Under the pieces are notes generated by a model. It searched no databases. It saw only the letters and a list, made by a program, of their open reading frames with translations, and was not told the DNA's origin. A stretch of DNA of 64,000 nt. Origin: Massilia sp. 9I. GTDB taxonomy: Bacteria; Pseudomonadota; Gammaproteobacteria; Burkholderiales; Burkholderiaceae_D. Below are positions 34,343 through 44,132 of this stretch, in pieces (position 1 is the stretch's first letter; each line of letters opens with the position of its first letter). The stretch is taken from positions 2,519,795 to 2,583,794 of the forward strand of contig NZ_LR733275.1 of NCBI RefSeq assembly GCF_902506415.1. The letters are read 5' to 3'. The translations under genes and the position numbers were made by a program.

Positions 34343-36903
34343 ACCCACGGCTGCCATCCTGGCGGCGCTGCCTGACGGCGCTGCTGATGCTGGCATGCCT
34401 GCTGCCGGCACGGGCGGCTGACGCCCCACCGCCGGACAAGCGCGTCCTGCTGCTGGCCTCCTTCGCCTACGGACGCCCCGGCGTGCAGGAATTCATCCGA
34501 GCCTATACCGCGACCCTGCTGGAGGGCGGCATGGCGCGCGACCATATCGCGGTGGAGTACCTGAACCTCGAGACCGACAATGGTCCCGCACAGCGCGCGC
34601 GCCTACGCGAACTGCTGCAGGAACGCTACCGCGCCGCGCCGCCCGACCTGATCGTCGCCATCCAGCAGCCGGCGACGGAGTTCTTGCTGCAGGAGCTGCC
34701 CACGCTCGCGCAGCAGGCCACTTTGCTGTCGGACGGCTCCAGCCTCGATCCGCGCGGCGCGCCCGCCGGCTACCGCATGCTGCTGATACCGGCGCGTCCG
34801 CACGTTCGCCGCACACTGCAGCAGGCCATGGCCCTGTTCCCGGCCACAGAACGGATCCTTGTAGCGGTGGGCACGGGACCAGCGGACCAGGAAGGCAAGC
34901 GTGAAATCGCGGCGGTTGCAGCCGAACTGGGCCTGCGCGCTCGGCTCGAGTTTACCGACGGACTCAGCTTCGACGGCATGGTCGCACGCGCCGCCCAGGC
35001 CGGACCGGGTACGCTCATCCTCGCTGGCATGATCAATCGCGACGTCGAGGGCGCCACCATCGCGACCTACGACATCTGGCTGCGCATCATGCGCGCCGCA
35101 CGGGTTCCAAGCTTCGTCTTGTTCAACTTGACCGTGGGCGAAGGCAGCCTGGGCGGCGCGGTGCAGCACGTGGAGCGCACCGCCGCCATGACGGCCGGCT
35201 TGACGCTCGACATCCTGGCCGGACGGCGCGGCGTGGCGCGGGGAGCCACCGTGCTGCCGGTTCAGCCGACCAGCTTCTACGACTGGGCGCAGTTGCGGCG
35301 CTGGGGCGCCGACCCCGGGCTGCTGCCGGCCGATACGCTGTACGTCAACAAGCCGGTGTCGCCGTGGCGCGCACACCCGGGTGCATCGGCCGCCGCCCTG
35401 CTCATCATCCTGCTGCTGTCACTGCTGGCCGGCGGCCTGCTGCTGCAGCAGCGCCGCCTGCGGGTAGCCGAGCGCCGCTACCGTGTGCTGGTCGAGCATG
35501 CGCCGGAAGCGATCGTCGTCTACGATCCGGCCCTGGGACGCTTCGTCGACGCCAATACCAAGGCCGAGCGCCTGTTCGGCGCCAGCCGCGAGGAACTGCT
35601 GCGCAGCGGGCCCGCCCGTTTCTACGCCGAGGACCAGCCGGATGGCCTGGCCCTTGAGGAGTCGGTGCTGCGCAACGCCGAGCGCGGCCTGGCCGGCGAA
35701 GAGCTCAGCGTGCAGCGCACGGTGCGCGCGCTCGACGGCCGCTGCACGCCTTGCCAGGTGAGCGTGGTAGCCCTGCCCTCGGCCGGAGGCTCACTCTTGC
35801 GCGGCGGCTACGTCGACATCAGCGAACGGGTGCGCGCCGAAGAGGAATTGCGTCACTACCGCGGGCATCTCGAAGCCGTGGTCGAACAGCGCACGGCCGA
35901 CCTGTCGCGCGCGCTGCAGGACGCGCAGGACGCCCGCCGCGCGCGCAGCGCCTTCCTGGCCAATATGAGCCACGAGCTGCGCACGCCGCTGAACGCCATC
36001 ATCGGGTTCTCGCAGATGATGGCCGCCTCCACCAGCATGTTCGAGGACGAGCGCCACAACCTGCGCCTCATCCACGGCGCCGGCGTGCAGCTGCTTGGGA
36101 TGGTCAACGAAATCCTGGAACTGGCCAAGCTCGAATCGGGCCAGGTGCGGCTGGACCCGGGTCCGGTGGCGGTCGAGGCCCTGCTGCGCGACGTGCTGGA
36201 GCGCCTGCGTCCGGAAGCGCAGCGCAAGGGCCTGGGTCTTTCGTACTCCTGCCCACCCCTGGCCCCGCACATCGCGGACGGCCCCAGGCTGCGCCAGGTG
36301 CTGCTCAACCTTGCCACGAACGCGGTCGCCTTCACCGAGACGGGCGAAGTCCGGATCGACGTCGAGCCGCTCGACGCCGCCCAGGACCGGGTTCTGCTGC
36401 GCTTCAGCATCAAGGACAGCGGCATCGGCATCGCGCCCGCCGACCAGTCGCGCATCTTCGAAGCCTTCGTGCAGGCCGGCGCGGAAAAGCATCCTCCAGG
36501 GGTCGGCCTCGGCCTTACCATCGCCCGCGAATACCTGCGCCTGATGGACGCGGTGCTGGAGCTGCGCTCGGCGCCCGGCCAGGGATCCTGCTTCGCGTTT
36601 TCGCTGGGCCTGGCGACCGCCGGGCCGGATGCTCCCCGGACCGTCGCCACGCCAGCGCCGGAACAGCCACCGCCATCGGCCGCGACGCCCCTGTCCGCCG
36701 GCCAGCTGGCGTTGGTGCCGCTTGCCCAGCGCCAGGCCCTGCATGGCGCACTGCGCCAGCTCGATCTGCAGCATGCGCGCGCGCTGGTCGCCGCGCTGCG
36801 GGAGACGGGGCCAGCCGGGCTCGCCGACGCCATCGACGCCATGCTCGACCGGCACCGCTACCGAGAACTGTGCGCGCTGCTGGAGCAGTCGCCGTCCACC
36901 TGA
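34339..36903 (+). CDS. Sensor kinase with periplasmic ABC-substrate-binding-like domain
   Basis: The 854-residue membrane kinase has a signal sequence ending near ARAA. A large periplasmic domain (about 30-345) follows with the ABC_sub_bind-type fold (KRVLLLASFAYGRPGVQEF, then DLIVAIQQPATEFL). Then come one membrane helix (about 350-372), a PAS domain (about 378-495), a HisKA domain with His545 in NMSHELRTPL and an ATPase domain (N-box LLNLATNAVAF, G-boxes DSGIGIA and GVGLGLT). The last 80 residues are an unassigned helical tail. Kinases of this layout are known from alcohol-oxidation regulons, which makes a small alcohol or related solute a reasonable guess. Confidence 0.85.
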   Translation: MNPRLPSWRRCLTALLMLACLLPARAADAPPPDKRVLLLASFAYGRPGVQEFIRAYTATLLEGGMARDHIAVEYLNLETDNGPAQRARLRELLQERYRAAPPDLIVAIQQPATEFLLQELPTLAQQATLLSDGSSLDPRGAPAGYRMLLIPARPHVRRTLQQAMALFPATERILVAVGTGPADQEGKREIAAVAAELGLRARLEFTDGLSFDGMVARAAQAGPGTLILAGMINRDVEGATIATYDIWLRIMRAARVPSFVLFNLTVGEGSLGGAVQHVERTAAMTAGLTLDILAGRRGVARGATVLPVQPTSFYDWAQLRRWGADPGLLPADTLYVNKPVSPWRAHPGASAAALLIILLLSLLAGGLLLQQRRLRVAERRYRVLVEHAPEAIVVYDPALGRFVDANTKAERLFGASREELLRSGPARFYAEDQPDGLALEESVLRNAERGLAGEELSVQRTVRALDGRCTPCQVSVVALPSAGGSLLRGGYVDISERVRAEEELRHYRGHLEAVVEQRTADLSRALQDAQDARRARSAFLANMSHELRTPLNAIIGFSQMMAASTSMFEDERHNLRLIHGAGVQLLGMVNEILELAKLESGQVRLDPGPVAVEALLRDVLERLRPEAQRKGLGLSYSCPPLAPHIADGPRLRQVLLNLATNAVAFTETGEVRIDVEPLDAAQDRVLLRFSIKDSGIGIAPADQSRIFEAFVQAGAEKHPPGVGLGLTIAREYLRLMDAVLELRSAPGQGSCFAFSLGLATAGPDAPRTVATPAPEQPPPSAATPLSAGQLALVPLAQRQALHGALRQLDLQHARALVAALRETGPAGLADAIDAMLDRHRYRELCALLEQSPST

Positions 36904-36922
36904 ACCCTTTCCTCAGTTTCCC

Positions 36923-39900
36923 ATGAATGTTCTGCGCAAGCTTTCCCTGTCACGGCGCCTGCTGCTCCTGACCGGCATTTTCGCCGCCGGCTTCGCCGCC
37001 TACGGCGCCTGGTCCTTTCGCACCCTCGACCACTTGAAGGTCAATGGCCCGCTGTATGCCCAGATCGCCGCCTCCAAGGACATCGTCGCCGACGCCCTGC
37101 CGCCCTCGCTGTACGTGTCCGAAGCCTACCTGCTGTCGCTGCAGCGCGGCATCCGTCCGGGCAGCCCGGCACTGGCGCGCGACTATCTGGGTCGCCTGCA
37201 ACTGCTGCGCGACGCCCATGAGGCGCGCCTGCGCCAATGGCGTGCCCACGGCGCCGGCCTGGGCGCGCCGCTCGACGCGGTAGGCGCAAGCGGCGCGGCC
37301 TTCTATGCGTTGGCGCGCGACGTGCTGGCGCCCGCCATCGCGCAGGGCGACCAGCCGGCTGCGCGCGCGGCGCTCGCGCGCATGGACGATGCCTTCGCCC
37401 TGCACCGCAAGACGATCGACACCCTGGTCGCACGCGCCTCCGCGCTGGCAGCCGGCAGCGAGGCGCGCGCCCGGGAGCGGATCGAGAGCGAGCGCCGCAT
37501 CCAGCTGGGCGTCCTGCTCGCCGCGGTCCTGGCCGCCACCGCCGCGGCGGTGACGGTGCGGCGCAGCATCACCGCGCCGCTGTCCGAGGCGCTGGCGCTG
37601 GCCGGCCGGGTCGCGCGAGGCGACATGCGCGAACAGCCGCTGGCGCGCCATCCGGACGAACCAGGGCGCTTGCTGGACGCCCTTGACGCAATGCGCGCCA
37701 GCCTGGCGCACATGCTGGAAGAGCGCGCCGCCGCCGAGCAGTCGCTGCGCCGGGCCAAGGAACTGACGGAGCGCCTGATCGACAGCGCGAACGTGGTCGT
37801 GGTCGGGCTCGACCGGGAGGGCCGGGTCGTGATCTTCAACGAGACCGCGAGCAAGGTGACCGGCTATGCCGGCGCCGAGATGCTGGGACGGATCTGGCGC
37901 GAGGCGCCGCTGTTCGACGCCCAGGCAGCCGCGCGCTGGCCGGCGCGCGAAGGCTGGGACGCCGTCCCCGCGACCGACGAAGGATCCATACGCACCGCCG
38001 GCGGCGCCGAGCGCTGCATGGCCTGGCAGAACACCGTGCTCGGCCCCGAGGGTGGCGAGGTCGCCCTCATCAGTTTCGGGATCGACGTGACCGAGCAGCG
38101 CGATGCCCTGGCGGCGATGCAGCGTGCCCAGGAGGCGGCGGAAGCGGCAACCCGCAGTAAAAGCGAGTTCCTGGCCAACATGAGCCATGAGATCCGCACC
38201 CCGATGAACGCGGTGATCGGGATGACCCGGCTGGCCCTCATGACCGGCCTCGACGAGCGCCAGCGCAATTACCTGGAAAAGGCCGACCGTGCCGCGCACG
38301 GGCTGCTGGGGATCATCAACGACATCCTCGATTTTTCCAAGATCGAAGCGGGCAAGCTGCGCTTCGAGAAGCGCCCGCTGCTGGTGCGCGCGCTGCTCGA
38401 CAACCTGGCCTCCCTCACCGTGCTGCGCGCCCAGGAGAAGGGCCTGGAACTGCTGTTCGACGTCGCGCCCGACGTGCCGCTCGAACTGGGCGGCGACGCG
38501 CTGCGCCTCGGCCAGGTGCTGCTCAACCTCGTCAACAACGCGATCAAGTTTACGGAACGCGGCAACATCATCGTCGGCTTGCGCTTGCTGGAGCGTGGCG
38601 CCGGCGACGTGCTGCTGCGCTTCGAAGTGCGCGATACCGGGATCGGCATCACGACGCAGCAGATGGAGGGCCTGTTCCGCCCCTTCGCCCAGGCCGACGC
38701 CTCGACCACCCGCACCTATGGCGGCACCGGGCTCGGACTGTCGATCTCGCGCAGCCTCGTCGAGTTGATGGGCGGGCGCATCTGGGTCGAGAGCGAACCG
38801 GGCGTGGGCAGCAGCTTCATGTTCACCGCGCGCCTGGACCGTACGCCCGGAGGAAGCGCGCTCGCGCTGGCGCCGGTGCTGCCGGGACGGATGCGGGTGC
38901 TGGTGGTGGACGACAATCCGGCCGCGCGCGAGATCATCACCGGCATCCTTGACTCGATGCGCATGACGGCCGTCGCCGTCGCCGGTGCAGCCGAGGCGAT
39001 CGCCGAGCTGGAACATGCCGAGCAGCGCAGCGATCCCTACCAGCTGGTCCTGATGGACTGGGTCATGCCGGGCATGAACGGCCTGGAAGCCCTCCGGGCG
39101 ATCCGCGCCAACCCGGCCATTCCGTCGACCCTGTCGATCATCATGGTGACCGCCTACAGCCGCGACGAGCTGCTGGCGGACGCCGCGGATCTTGACGAAC
39201 TCGGCGTGCTGGAAAAGCCGGTGACACCCTCGAGCGTGTTCGACGCCATCGCGAGCAGCGTGCGCGACACGGCGCGCGCCGTAAAGACGGCGCTCGATGG
39301 CCCGGCCGACGATGCAGGGACCAGGGAAACGGGGCTGCGGGGCTCCGAGGTGCTTTTGGTCGAAGACAACGAGATCAACCAGGAGGTCGCGCGCGGCATG
39401 CTGGATATCCTGGGCGTGCGCACCACCGTGGCGCGCAACGGGCGCGAAGCCCTCGACCTGCTGGCCGCTCGCGCTTTCGACCTGGTCCTGATGGACTGCC
39501 AGATGCCGGTCATGGACGGCTACGAGGCGACGCGGCGGATCCGCAGCGACCCGCGCCACGCGCGGCTGCCGGTACTGGCCATGACGGCGAACGCCATGAG
39601 CGGGGACGAGCGCCTGTGCCTGGAAGCGGGAATGAACGAACACATCGCCAAGCCGATCGACTTCGAACTGCTGGCGGCCAGGCTGGCGCACTGGCTGGGC
39701 AAGCCGGCGCAAGACCAGTCCGTGCTGATCGACGCCAACCCCGGCTCCGATGCACGCGCCGCACTGGCGCAGCTGTGCATGTCAGGCGCTGCCTTCCAAC
39801 AAGATTTCGAGCTTGCACTCGCCAGCGGCGAGCCTGGGCGCGCACGCCGACTGTTACACCGCTTGCAGGGCGACGCGGGCGCGGCCGGAGCGGGCGCGCT

Positions 39901-40027
39901 CGCCGCCGCAGCGGCCGGCCTCGCGGCGCGCCTGGACGCGCAGCCCGGATCGGCCTCGCTGCCGGTGGAGTTTGCAAGCCTGCTGGCCGATACGCTGGCG
40001 CAGGCTGCGAAGATGCGGCGGGACTGA
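36923..40027 (+). CDS. Hybrid histidine kinase with two receivers and an HPt-like tail
   Basis: The 1034-residue protein runs: membrane helix (about 10-30), periplasmic sensor (about 31-190), second helix (about 192-212), HAMP, PAS (about 285-400), HisKA with His422 in NMSHEIRTPMN, ATPase (N-box LLNLVNNAIKFT, GGTGLGLS), receiver 1 with Asp712, receiver 2 with Asp858, and a C-terminal HPt-like domain with His979 in LLHRLQGDAGAAGA. All parts of a phosphorelay are therefore in one chain, and the HPt His can pass phosphate to the free regulators encoded upstream. The ribosome site is weak. The gene starts 19 bases after the preceding kinase. Confidence 0.87.
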   Translation: MNVLRKLSLSRRLLLLTGIFAAGFAAYGAWSFRTLDHLKVNGPLYAQIAASKDIVADALPPSLYVSEAYLLSLQRGIRPGSPALARDYLGRLQLLRDAHEARLRQWRAHGAGLGAPLDAVGASGAAFYALARDVLAPAIAQGDQPAARAALARMDDAFALHRKTIDTLVARASALAAGSEARARERIESERRIQLGVLLAAVLAATAAAVTVRRSITAPLSEALALAGRVARGDMREQPLARHPDEPGRLLDALDAMRASLAHMLEERAAAEQSLRRAKELTERLIDSANVVVVGLDREGRVVIFNETASKVTGYAGAEMLGRIWREAPLFDAQAAARWPAREGWDAVPATDEGSIRTAGGAERCMAWQNTVLGPEGGEVALISFGIDVTEQRDALAAMQRAQEAAEAATRSKSEFLANMSHEIRTPMNAVIGMTRLALMTGLDERQRNYLEKADRAAHGLLGIINDILDFSKIEAGKLRFEKRPLLVRALLDNLASLTVLRAQEKGLELLFDVAPDVPLELGGDALRLGQVLLNLVNNAIKFTERGNIIVGLRLLERGAGDVLLRFEVRDTGIGITTQQMEGLFRPFAQADASTTRTYGGTGLGLSISRSLVELMGGRIWVESEPGVGSSFMFTARLDRTPGGSALALAPVLPGRMRVLVVDDNPAAREIITGILDSMRMTAVAVAGAAEAIAELEHAEQRSDPYQLVLMDWVMPGMNGLEALRAIRANPAIPSTLSIIMVTAYSRDELLADAADLDELGVLEKPVTPSSVFDAIASSVRDTARAVKTALDGPADDAGTRETGLRGSEVLLVEDNEINQEVARGMLDILGVRTTVARNGREALDLLAARAFDLVLMDCQMPVMDGYEATRRIRSDPRHARLPVLAMTANAMSGDERLCLEAGMNEHIAKPIDFELLAARLAHWLGKPAQDQSVLIDANPGSDARAALAQLCMSGAAFQQDFELALASGEPGRARRLLHRLQGDAGAAGAGALAAAAAGLAARLDAQPGSASLPVEFASLLADTLAQAAKMRRD

Positions 40028-40040
40028 GGCGCTTGCCGCC

Positions 40041-40292
40041 TCAGATGAAAGGCCAGTTGAGGATGCGCTTGAGGTGCAGCACGGTGCGCGCGCCGATGTA
40101 GCCGAAGGCGAAGGCAAAGGCCAGCAGGCTCCAGACATCGCCCATGACGGCCAGCCAGACACCGCCCACCGTGCTGGCGGCCACCAGCACCATCAGCCAC
40201 AGCTCGATGCTGAGGAAGAAAGCGGATGCTTCGTGCCAGACGCGCTGCAGCAGCGCGACGGCTTCACCGAGATTTTTGATGTCGTGGCCCAT
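40041..40292 (-). CDS. Small inner-membrane protein of unknown function
   Basis: The 83-residue protein has two hydrophobic segments (FFLSIELWLMVLVAASTVGGVWL and VWSLLAFAFAFGYIGA, quoted as residues about 24-46 and 52-67) and basic ends. I recognise no family. ATG 40292 is preferred because GGGAAGA precedes it; the longer open frame upstream runs through a transcription terminator. Ends 13 bases from the convergent hybrid kinase. Confidence 0.65.
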   Translation of the reverse strand: MGHDIKNLGEAVALLQRVWHEASAFFLSIELWLMVLVAASTVGGVWLAVMGDVWSLLAFAFAFGYIGARTVLHLKRILNWPFI

Positions 40293-40337
40293 GGCGGTCT
40301 TCCCAAGTTGGCAATGAAAGAAATGAAAGTCGGGTGC

Positions 40338-40369
40338 AAAAACGACAATCGCCGGCAGAAGCCGGCGAT
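40338..40369 (-). terminator. Intrinsic terminator after the indolepyruvate oxidoreductase gene
   Basis: Read on the minus strand, a 9-bp perfect stem (atcgccggc / gccggcgat, loop of 4) is extended by an imperfect lower stem and followed by five T residues (40342-40338). It lies 91 bases after the oxidoreductase stop and just before the small membrane-protein gene. Confidence 0.75.
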
Positions 40370-40459
40370 CGTTCGTGTTATGTTGCAGTGCAGTATAACA
40401 CGGATTTTTGCCTGACAGCATCATTCTCCCCGCGCGGGCCGGCGCGGGATTGCGCCAAT

Positions 40460-43400
40460 TCAAGACCCTGTTTCAGCCATCTTGCGCACCAGCACGACTT
40501 CCTTCACCGGCTGCCGAAACGTCTGCAGCAGGCGAGCAGCTTCCGTTTCGGCGCGCGCCATGTTCGCCGCCTTCACGTGACCATAGCCGCGGATCGATTC
40601 CGGCAGCTGGGCCAGCTTCAAGGCGGCCGCACGGTTGCCGGCATTCAGTTCGCTTGCCAGCATCCCGGCCAGGGCCAGGGTGTCGTCGCGCAGCCGGCGT
40701 TCGGCGCGGCGCTCGTGGGTGTAGCCGAACGGGTCGAAGACGGTGCCGCGCAAGGCCTTGAGCGGCGCCAGCATGCGGAAGGCGCTGCGCATCCAAGGGC
40801 CGAAGCGCATCTTGGCCGGGACGTCCGAGCCGGGCTTCTTTCGAGCCAGCAGCGGCGGCGCCAGGTGGTACTCGACGCGGAAGTCGCCTTCGAACTGCTG
40901 CGCCAGGCCTTCGAGGAAACCGGTCCGGGTGTGCAGGCGCGCCACTTCGTACTCGTCCTTGTAGGCCATCACCTTGAACAGCGAGCGTGCGATTGCCTTG
41001 GCGACCGCGCGCTTCGAATCCGGGCCGTCGATCTCGAGTTCGCGCGCTTCCACCCCCGCCACTGCGGCGCGAAAGCGCTCGGCGTAGGCGGCGTCCTGGT
41101 ACTGGGTCAGCCAGTCGACGCGGAAGGCCACCAGCTCCTCCAGCGAGGCCGGCGGGGTGAATTGCACCACCCTGGCCGGCTGCGCCAGGCGCGCCGCCGC
41201 CTTCTCGTCCGCCGCGACCAAGCGTCCCAGCATGAATGCCTTCTTGTTCATCTCGACCGCGACGCCGTTCAATTCGATCGCGCGCATCAAGGCTTCCAGG
41301 CTGACCGGCACCAGCCCCAGCTGCCAGGCCGCACCCATCATCAGGATGTTGGCGCCGATCGGGTCGCCCAGCACGCTGGCCGCCACCTGCTGGGCGTTCA
41401 GTCGGAGGGTCGGGCCGCCCGCATCCGTGATCTTGGCCAGCAGATCGTCCTTGCGGATGTCGGCGTCCGGGTCGCGCGTGAATTCCGCGGTCGGGGTCTC
41501 GTTCTCGTTGGCGACGACCCTGGTATGGCCGCGCCGCATGACGGCCAGCGCGTCCGGCATCGCGGCCACCACCAGGTCGCAGGCCAGCAAGGCGTCCGCC
41601 TGCTGCAGGTCGATGCGCACCTGGTGCAGCAGCTTCGGCGACGGCGCCAGCCGCACGTGCGACATCACCGCCCCGCCCTTCTGGGCGAATCCCATGAAGT
41701 CGAGCGTGGAGGCGCCCTTGCCTTCCAGGTGGGCCGCCATCGTGATCAGCGCGCCCACGGTCACCACGCCGGTGCCGCCGACGCCGGCCACCAGCATCTC
41801 GAAGGGCTTGGCGAAGCCGTATGCGGGCGGCAGCGGATACGCCGCCAGCATCTCTTCCAGCTGGCGCAGTTCCAGGCTCGCGGCGGCCGGCTTTTTCAGG
41901 CGCCCGCCGATCACCGACACGAAGCTGGGGCAGAAGCCTTCAACGCAGGAGTAATCCTTGTTGCAGGACGCCTGGTCGATCTGGCGCTTGCGGCCCAGCG
42001 GCGTTTCCAGGGGCAGGATAGACAGGCAGTTCGACTGCACCCCACAGTCGCCGCAGCCTTCGCACACGGCCGGGTTGATGACCATGCGGCGCGGCGGATC
42101 CGGGAACACGATGTTGTCGGGCTTGTTCTTCTTGCGGCGGCGGCGCTTCTCGGCGGCGCAGGTCTGGTCGTAGACCAGCACCGTGACCCCTGGCAGCTCG
42201 CGCAGGCGGCGCTGGACCGCATCGAGTTCGCTGCGGTGGTGCACCGTCACGCCGGCCGGCAGGGTGATGCCCTGGTAGTTTTCCGGCTGGTCGGTCACTA
42301 CCACGGCCAGGGCTGCGCCTTCGCTCAGCACCTGCTGCAGGATCTGCGGCACGCTCAAGCTGCCGTCCACCGGCTGGCCGCCCGTCATGGCAACGGCGTC
42401 GTTGTACAGGATTTTGTAGGTGATGTTGGTGCGCGCCGCGATCGCCTGCCGGATCGCCAGGTAGCCCGAGTGGTAATAGGTGCCGTCGCCCAGGTTCTGG
42501 AACACGTGCTTCTCGCGCGTGAAGCGCGAGGCCGCGACCCAGGGCACGCCCTCGCCGCCCATCTGGGTCAGCGTGAAGGTATCGCGCTGCATCCAGCTGG
42601 CCATGAAATGGCAGCCGATGCCGGCCAGGGCGCGGCTGCCTTCCGGCACCCGGGTCGAGGTATTGTGCGGGCAGCCCGAGCAGAAATACGGCGTGCGCTT
42701 GACGGCGTCGGCGCCGTTCGACAGCACTTCGGCGCGGCAGAACTGCGGCAGGAATTCTTCCAGGCGCAGCTGGGGGAGCTTCGGCGCCAGCCAGCTCACC
42801 AGCACTGGCGCGATGCGCGAGGGACGCAGTTCGCCCAGGCTGGACAGCAGCGGCGCGCCAGCCAGGTCATGCTTGCCCAGAACCTGTGGGCGCGCATCCG
42901 GCGCCAGGTTGTAGAGCAGGCTTTTCAGCTGCCCTTCGATGACGTCGCCCTTCTCTTCCACCACCAGCACTTCGGCAAGGCCGTGGGCAAAGGCATGCAG
43001 GCGGCTGCGCTCGAGCGGGAAAGTCAGACCCGGCTTGTACAGGCGCAGGCCGAGCGCTTCCAGCTGGTCCAGCGTGATGCCGAGGCGCTCGAAGGCTTCC
43101 AGCAGGTCGAGATAGGCCTTGCCGGCGGCGATGATGCCGAGCATGGCGCCGGGCGCCGGCACCACCAGCTTGTCGATCGAGTTGACGGCGGCGAAGGCAT
43201 GCACCGCCTGCAGCTTATCGGCCACCCGCTGTTCGATCGCCAGGCTGGGCAAGTCCGGCCAGCGGTAATGCAGGCCGTCGCCCGGCCGCGCATAGCCTTC
43301 GGGCTCCTTGAACATGGGCGCCTCCGGCAGTTCGACGACGGCGCCGCCCTCCACCGTTTCCGAGATCGCCTTGAAGCCCACCCAGGCGCCCGAGAAGCGC

Positions 43401-44002
43401 GACAGCGCCCAGCCGTACAGGCCGAATTCCAGGTATTCCTCGATGTTGGCCGGGTTCAGCACCGGCATGCCCCAGGCCATGAAAGCATGGTCGCTCTGGT
43501 GCGGCATCGACGAGGACACGCAACCGTGGTCGTCGCCGGCCACCACCAGCACCCCGCCCAGCGGCGAGGAACCATAGGCATTGCCGTGCTTGAGCGCGTC
43601 GCCGGCGCGGTCCACGCCCGGGCCCTTCCCGTACCACATGGCGAACACGCCATCGACCGTGCGGTTCGGATCGCCGCCGACCTGCTGGGTGCCGAGAACG
43701 GCGGTCGCGCCCAGTTCTTCGTTAATCGCGGGCAGGAATTCGATCGCGTGCTGCTGCAGGATGTTCGATGCGCGCCAGACTTCCTGGTCGACCGCACCCA
43801 GCGGGGAGCCGCGGTAGCCCGAGATGAAGCCGGCGGTATCCAAGCCGGCGCGTTCGTCGAGCGCCTTTTGCATCACCGTCAGGCGGATCAGCGCCTGGGT
43901 CCCGGTCAGGAACACCCGTCCCTGCTGGCGCGTCAGGTTGTCGTCCAGGCGGTAGGAAGGATCGACCAGCGCCGACCCCACCTCCTCGTGCATCGTTCCC
44001 AT
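40460..44002 (-). CDS. Fused indolepyruvate ferredoxin oxidoreductase
   Basis: The 1180-residue enzyme decarboxylates aryl-pyruvates such as indolepyruvate (from aromatic amino-acid breakdown) to acyl-CoA and passes electrons to ferredoxin or a substitute. The N-terminal part resembles the pyrimidine half of the TPP enzyme (GYRGSPLG). A TPP-binding part follows (GDGTYYHSG and ILYNDAVAMTGGQP). Near the middle comes CEGCGDCGVQSNC, an iron-sulfur motif, and then the gamma-type domain (VAGVGGTGVVTVG). Alpha, beta and gamma parts are fused in one chain, as in aerobic proteobacteria. ATG 44002 has a TGGAGA ribosome site; an ATG at 44050 would add 16 residues. Divergent from an Lrp-type regulator. 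Confidence 0.9.
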   Translation of the reverse strand: MGTMHEEVGSALVDPSYRLDDNLTRQQGRVFLTGTQALIRLTVMQKALDERAGLDTAGFISGYRGSPLGAVDQEVWRASNILQQHAIEFLPAINEELGATAVLGTQQVGGDPNRTVDGVFAMWYGKGPGVDRAGDALKHGNAYGSSPLGGVLVVAGDDHGCVSSSMPHQSDHAFMAWGMPVLNPANIEEYLEFGLYGWALSRFSGAWVGFKAISETVEGGAVVELPEAPMFKEPEGYARPGDGLHYRWPDLPSLAIEQRVADKLQAVHAFAAVNSIDKLVVPAPGAMLGIIAAGKAYLDLLEAFERLGITLDQLEALGLRLYKPGLTFPLERSRLHAFAHGLAEVLVVEEKGDVIEGQLKSLLYNLAPDARPQVLGKHDLAGAPLLSSLGELRPSRIAPVLVSWLAPKLPQLRLEEFLPQFCRAEVLSNGADAVKRTPYFCSGCPHNTSTRVPEGSRALAGIGCHFMASWMQRDTFTLTQMGGEGVPWVAASRFTREKHVFQNLGDGTYYHSGYLAIRQAIAARTNITYKILYNDAVAMTGGQPVDGSLSVPQILQQVLSEGAALAVVVTDQPENYQGITLPAGVTVHHRSELDAVQRRLRELPGVTVLVYDQTCAAEKRRRRKKNKPDNIVFPDPPRRMVINPAVCEGCGDCGVQSNCLSILPLETPLGRKRQIDQASCNKDYSCVEGFCPSFVSVIGGRLKKPAAASLELRQLEEMLAAYPLPPAYGFAKPFEMLVAGVGGTGVVTVGALITMAAHLEGKGASTLDFMGFAQKGGAVMSHVRLAPSPKLLHQVRIDLQQADALLACDLVVAAMPDALAVMRRGHTRVVANENETPTAEFTRDPDADIRKDDLLAKITDAGGPTLRLNAQQVAASVLGDPIGANILMMGAAWQLGLVPVSLEALMRAIELNGVAVEMNKKAFMLGRLVAADEKAAARLAQPARVVQFTPPASLEELVAFRVDWLTQYQDAAYAERFRAAVAGVEARELEIDGPDSKRAVAKAIARSLFKVMAYKDEYEVARLHTRTGFLEGLAQQFEGDFRVEYHLAPPLLARKKPGSDVPAKMRFGPWMRSAFRMLAPLKALRGTVFDPFGYTHERRAERRLRDDTLALAGMLASELNAGNRAAALKLAQLPESIRGYGHVKAANMARAETEAARLLQTFRQPVKEVVLVRKMAETGS

Positions 44003-44100
44003 CGTTGTCTCCACTATGCAGCCCTGCAGGCTTGTTGATAGCGAAATCATAGGTCTCTGGACGGGAAATAACTTGCCTGACTTGCCGAGCTTTGAGGCAG

Positions 44101-44115
44101 AATAGGTAAACTATT
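44101..44115. promoter_or_regulatory. Candidate Lrp/AsnC operator
   Basis: AATAG-N5-CTATT is a 15-bp AT-rich inverted repeat 18 bases before the regulator ATG and 98 bases before the divergent oxidoreductase ATG. Size and AT content fit Lrp-family sites; binding is inferred from position. Confidence 0.4.
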
Positions 44116-44132
44116 TCTGTTTTGATCCCTCT

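Noticed and set aside
40334-44038. A 1234-codon open frame on the + strand opposite the indolepyruvate oxidoreductase gene
   Set aside because: It is low-complexity (His/Arg/Gln/Gly/Val-rich) with no motif, runs through a terminator, and mirrors a gene with clear family motifs. Long antisense frames are expected at this GC content.
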